Origin: Hyphomicrobiales bacterium
Lineage (GTDB): Bacteria > Pseudomonadota > Alphaproteobacteria > Rhizobiales > Rhizobiaceae
Direction of reading: 5' to 3'
Assembly: GCA_900465915.1 (NCBI GenBank)
Contig: UBKJ01000002.1
Span: forward strand, 124,001 to 188,000
Length of the DNA: 64,000 bases
Made by a program: the position numbers and the translations under genes. Below the pieces are notes generated by a model. The model was not told the DNA's origin. It was given only the letters and a program-made list of their open reading frames with translations, and did not search any database. This document shows, one piece after another, positions 61,661 through 64,000 of this stretch; within the stretch, counting starts at the first letter, position 1; each line of letters starts with the position of its first letter.

Positions 61661-63479
61661 GCGCGGTCGCGGCTTCGAGCCAGCGGCGCTCGGGCTCCTT
61701 CAGATGCGGCGCGAGCTTTTCGCGCACACGGGCGTGATAGGCGTCGAGCCAGCCGATCTCCTCCTCCGTCAGCAGCGCCTTGTCGATCAGGCGGCGGTCG
61801 ATGGGGGCGAAGGTCAGCGTCTCGAAGCCCATCATCGGCAGGTCGCCGCCGGCGGGAATCTCCGGCTCGGTGACGACGATCAGGTTCTCGATGCGGATGC
61901 CAAACGCGCCCGGCTTGTAGTAGCCCGGCTCGTTGGACAAGATCATGCCGGGCAGCAGCTCCTGCGCGCCGCGCCGGGAGATGGCCTGCGGCCCCTCATG
62001 CACCGACAGATAGGAGCCGACGCCGTGGCCGGTGCCGTGGGCGTAGTCGAAGCCGTGCTTCCACAGCGCGATGCGGGCCAGCGCGTCGATGTCCTGCCCG
62101 CGCGTGCCCTTGGGAAAGCGCGCGGTGGTGACGGCGATCATGCCCTTCAGCACCAGCGTGAAGGCGCGCGCGGTCTCGGGCGCGACGCGGCCGATGGGCA
62201 CGGTGCGGGTGATGTCGGTGGTGCCGTCGCGATATTGTGCGCCCGAATCGACCAGGTAGAGCTCGCCGTCCTGGAGCTTGCGGTTGGTGTCGGTGTTGAC
62301 GCGGTAATGGATGACGGCGCCGTTCGGCCCCGCGCCGGAGATGGTGTCGAAGGACAGGTCCTCCAGCGGGGCCTGGAATTCGCGGCCGACATCGGCGCGC
62401 GCCTGTTCCAGCCTTTGCGCCGCGCCGATCTCGTCCACCGAGCCGGGCTTCTGCGCGTCGAGCCAGGACAGGAAATGCGCCATGGCGACGCCGTCGCGCT
62501 CATGCGCGGCGCGGGCGCCGTCCAGCTCGGCCTTGTTCTTGACCGCGCGCGGCAGCCGGGCCGGGTCCTTGCCCTCGACCACGCGGCCGCCGGCTTCCTC
62601 GACGACCATGCGCAGCCGGTCGGCGGCGAGCGCCGGGTCGAGCAGGATGGCCTCGCCCTTCTTCGCCCGCGCCGTGAGCCGGGCTTCGAGATCGGCCGGG
62701 GGGCAAAGCTTGGCGAGCTGGGTCAGATAGGCGCGCGGCTCGATGGAGAGCTTGCCCTCGTCGATGAAAAGCTCCGGCTCGCCCCTGGCGGGCAGGATGG
62801 CGAAGCTGAGCGGCAGCGGCGTGTTGGACACGTCCTTGCCGCGGATGTTGAACAGCCACGCCACCGAGGACGGGTCGGTCAGCACCGTGGCGTCGGCGCC
62901 AGAGGCTGCGACGGCGGCGCGCATGTCGGCGATCTTGTCTCGCGCCTCGCGGCCCGCGAAGCGTGCGGGCTGGATGGTCACGTCGGCCGCGGGCGGGGCG
63001 GGCTGGTCGTCCCAGACCGCGTCGACCGGATTGGCGGCGACGGCGACCAGCCTGCCGCCGCGCTTCTCCAGCGCGTCGCGCAGCGCGCGCGCCTCGGCGA
63101 TGGTGTGCAGCCACGGGTCGAAGCCGATGGCGAGGCCCGCGCCGTGCTCCTCCAGCCATGCGGCGGGCGGGGTCGCGACGAGGCTTTCATAGGAGAAGGT
63201 TTTTGGATCGGTCTGCGCGCGCACCTGCAATTCGTAGCGGCCGTCGACGAAGATATAGGCCGCGTCCTTGAGAATCAGCGCCGCGCCGGCCGAGCCGGTG
63301 AAGCCGGTCAGCCAGCCCAGCCGCTGGGCGCGCGCCGGCACATATTCGCCCTGGTGCTCGTCGGCGCGCGGGACCAGGAAGCCGTCGAGGCCCAGTTCGG
63401 CCAGTTTGGCCCTCAGGCGCGCCACGCGCGGCGCGCCGTTGGCGGGATCGGTGGTGACGTCGAATGTCTGGAAAGCCAT
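61653..63479 (-). CDS. Xaa-Pro aminopeptidase, M24B family (long form)
   Basis: This 608-residue metallopeptidase removes an N-terminal residue before proline. Two N-terminal creatinase-like domains precede the pita-bread catalytic domain. Metal ligands are seen in VDSGAQYRDGTTDITRTVPI (two Asp), GHGVGSYLSVHEGP (His), LSNEPGYYKPG (Glu) and IRIENLIVV (Glu). The long three-domain form resembles the cytosolic eukaryotic APP1 type, found also in Rhizobiales. prmA lies upstream, 18 bp away on the same strand, so the two may form an operon. Confidence 0.93.
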   Translation of the reverse strand: MAFQTFDVTTDPANGAPRVARLRAKLAELGLDGFLVPRADEHQGEYVPARAQRLGWLTGFTGSAGAALILKDAAYIFVDGRYELQVRAQTDPKTFSYESLVATPPAAWLEEHGAGLAIGFDPWLHTIAEARALRDALEKRGGRLVAVAANPVDAVWDDQPAPPAADVTIQPARFAGREARDKIADMRAAVAASGADATVLTDPSSVAWLFNIRGKDVSNTPLPLSFAILPARGEPELFIDEGKLSIEPRAYLTQLAKLCPPADLEARLTARAKKGEAILLDPALAADRLRMVVEEAGGRVVEGKDPARLPRAVKNKAELDGARAAHERDGVAMAHFLSWLDAQKPGSVDEIGAAQRLEQARADVGREFQAPLEDLSFDTISGAGPNGAVIHYRVNTDTNRKLQDGELYLVDSGAQYRDGTTDITRTVPIGRVAPETARAFTLVLKGMIAVTTARFPKGTRGQDIDALARIALWKHGFDYAHGTGHGVGSYLSVHEGPQAISRRGAQELLPGMILSNEPGYYKPGAFGIRIENLIVVTEPEIPAGGDLPMMGFETLTFAPIDRRLIDKALLTEEEIGWLDAYHARVREKLAPHLKEPERRWLEAATAPL

Positions 63480-63497
63480 GGCGCGCTCGCGTGGTGG

Positions 63498-64000
63498 TTA
63501 TTGGAGATGGATCGCTACCCAGCCTTCGCGGCGCAGCGTCTTCTTGTGCGTCAGGCCTTGGGCCAGATAGGCGGCGAGGACGGCGTCGTGCTGGCTTTCG
63601 AGGATGCCGGATAGGATGATCGAGCCGCCGGGCGCGAGATGCGCCTTGATCGACGGGGCCAGCTCGATCAGCGGATTGGCGAGGATGTTGGCCACAATGA
63701 GATCGAACGGCGCGTGGGACTGGAAAATCCGATGCCCGAAGCCTTCCGCCGTCGCGGTGACGATATGCTCGGCGACGCCGTTCTTGGCGGCGTTCTCGGC
63801 CGCCACCGTCACGGCCACGGGGTCGATGTCGGTGGCGAGGACGGGGATGGGGGCGAGCTTGGCGATGGCGATGGCCAGCACCGCGCTGCCCGCGCCGAGG
63901 TCGAGCGCGTTGGTCGGGTGCTCGGTCTCGACCACCTCGGCGATCAGCTCCAGGCAGCCCGCGGTGGTGCCGTGATGGCCGGTGCCGAAGGCGAGGCCGG
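63498..64000 (-). CDS. prmA: Ribosomal protein L11 methyltransferase PrmA (partial)
   Basis: Only the C-terminal ~167 codons are in the window; the N-terminus lies beyond 64000. The SAM-binding domain is clear: [55 protein letters not shown] and [18 protein letters not shown] (the NPPF-like motif N-I-L-A). The enzyme trimethylates L11 at the ribosomal stalk base. It precedes the aminopeptidase P gene on the minus strand. Confidence 0.93.
   Translation of the reverse strand, partial: GLAFGTGHHGTTAGCLELIAEVVETEHPTNALDLGAGSAVLAIAIAKLAPIPVLATDIDPVAVTVAAENAAKNGVAEHIVTATAEGFGHRIFQSHAPFDLIVANILANPLIELAPSIKAHLAPGGSIILSGILESQHDAVLAAYLAQGLTHKKTLRREGWVAIHLQ

Overview
The window is chromosomal DNA of an alphaproteobacterium of the order Hyphomicrobiales (Rhizobiales), on the Brucellaceae/Phyllobacteriaceae side. 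The evidence is a high-GC composition, the order dnaG-rpoD, a BP26/Omp28-like periplasmic antigen and an RsmH that both read like Brucella proteins, betaine-lipid genes btaAB, a rhizobial type intergenic mosaic repeat (RIME-like), a CtrA-type site, and a complete division and cell wall (dcw) cluster in rhizobial order. I cannot name the genus from this sequence alone.

Layout. 0-4 kb: the 3' end of dnaG, rpoD behind a full CtrA consensus site, and small genes (HlyU family, YcgN family, a small secreted protein). 4-8.5 kb: the remains of a broken peptidase E gene, a BP26 homologue, a CAU tRNA (probably Ile2), and envelope proteins (glycine-zipper lipoprotein, secreted protein, outer membrane barrel). 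8.5-17 kb: DUF475 and DUF2165 membrane proteins, a PhnA-like protein, a two-gene Rieske demethylase (GbcAB-like), UDP-glucose dehydrogenase, a glycosyltransferase with a LAB-N partner, and an alpha/beta hydrolase. 17-24 kb: a possible structured RNA, ettA, a Tam-like methyltransferase, an MFS carrier, and an ArsR-methyltransferase regulator coupled to metF behind a palindromic operator. 24-33 kb: an AEC carrier, several peptidoglycan hydrolases (MltB, GH25, AmiD-like, SLT), btaAB with a candidate Pho box, two small lipoproteins, a DjlA-like chaperone and RNase P RNA. 33-35 kb: mntH behind a perfect palindrome, in the place where mraZ is usually found.

35-60 kb is the dcw cluster and its tail: rsmH, ftsL, ftsI, murE, murF, mraY, murD, ftsW, murG, murC, murB, (terminator), ddl, ftsQ, ftsA, ftsZ, (terminator), lpxC, bamD, recN, (terminator), ligA, DUF2461. 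Many neighbours overlap by 1-4 bases, so translational coupling is likely. These genes make lipid II from UDP-MurNAc, build the septum, start lipid A synthesis and insert outer membrane proteins. The window ends with azlCD, an M24 aminopeptidase P, and the 3' part of prmA on the minus strand.

No transposase, prophage, CRISPR array or defence island is visible. The points most worth following are regulatory sites (CtrA, Pho, manganese and SahR-like operators), the terminated hairpin pair before ettA, the absent mraZ with a G-rich tract nearby, the decayed peptidase E gene, a 28-residue membrane protein, and mosaic repeats whose ends supply stop codons to genes.
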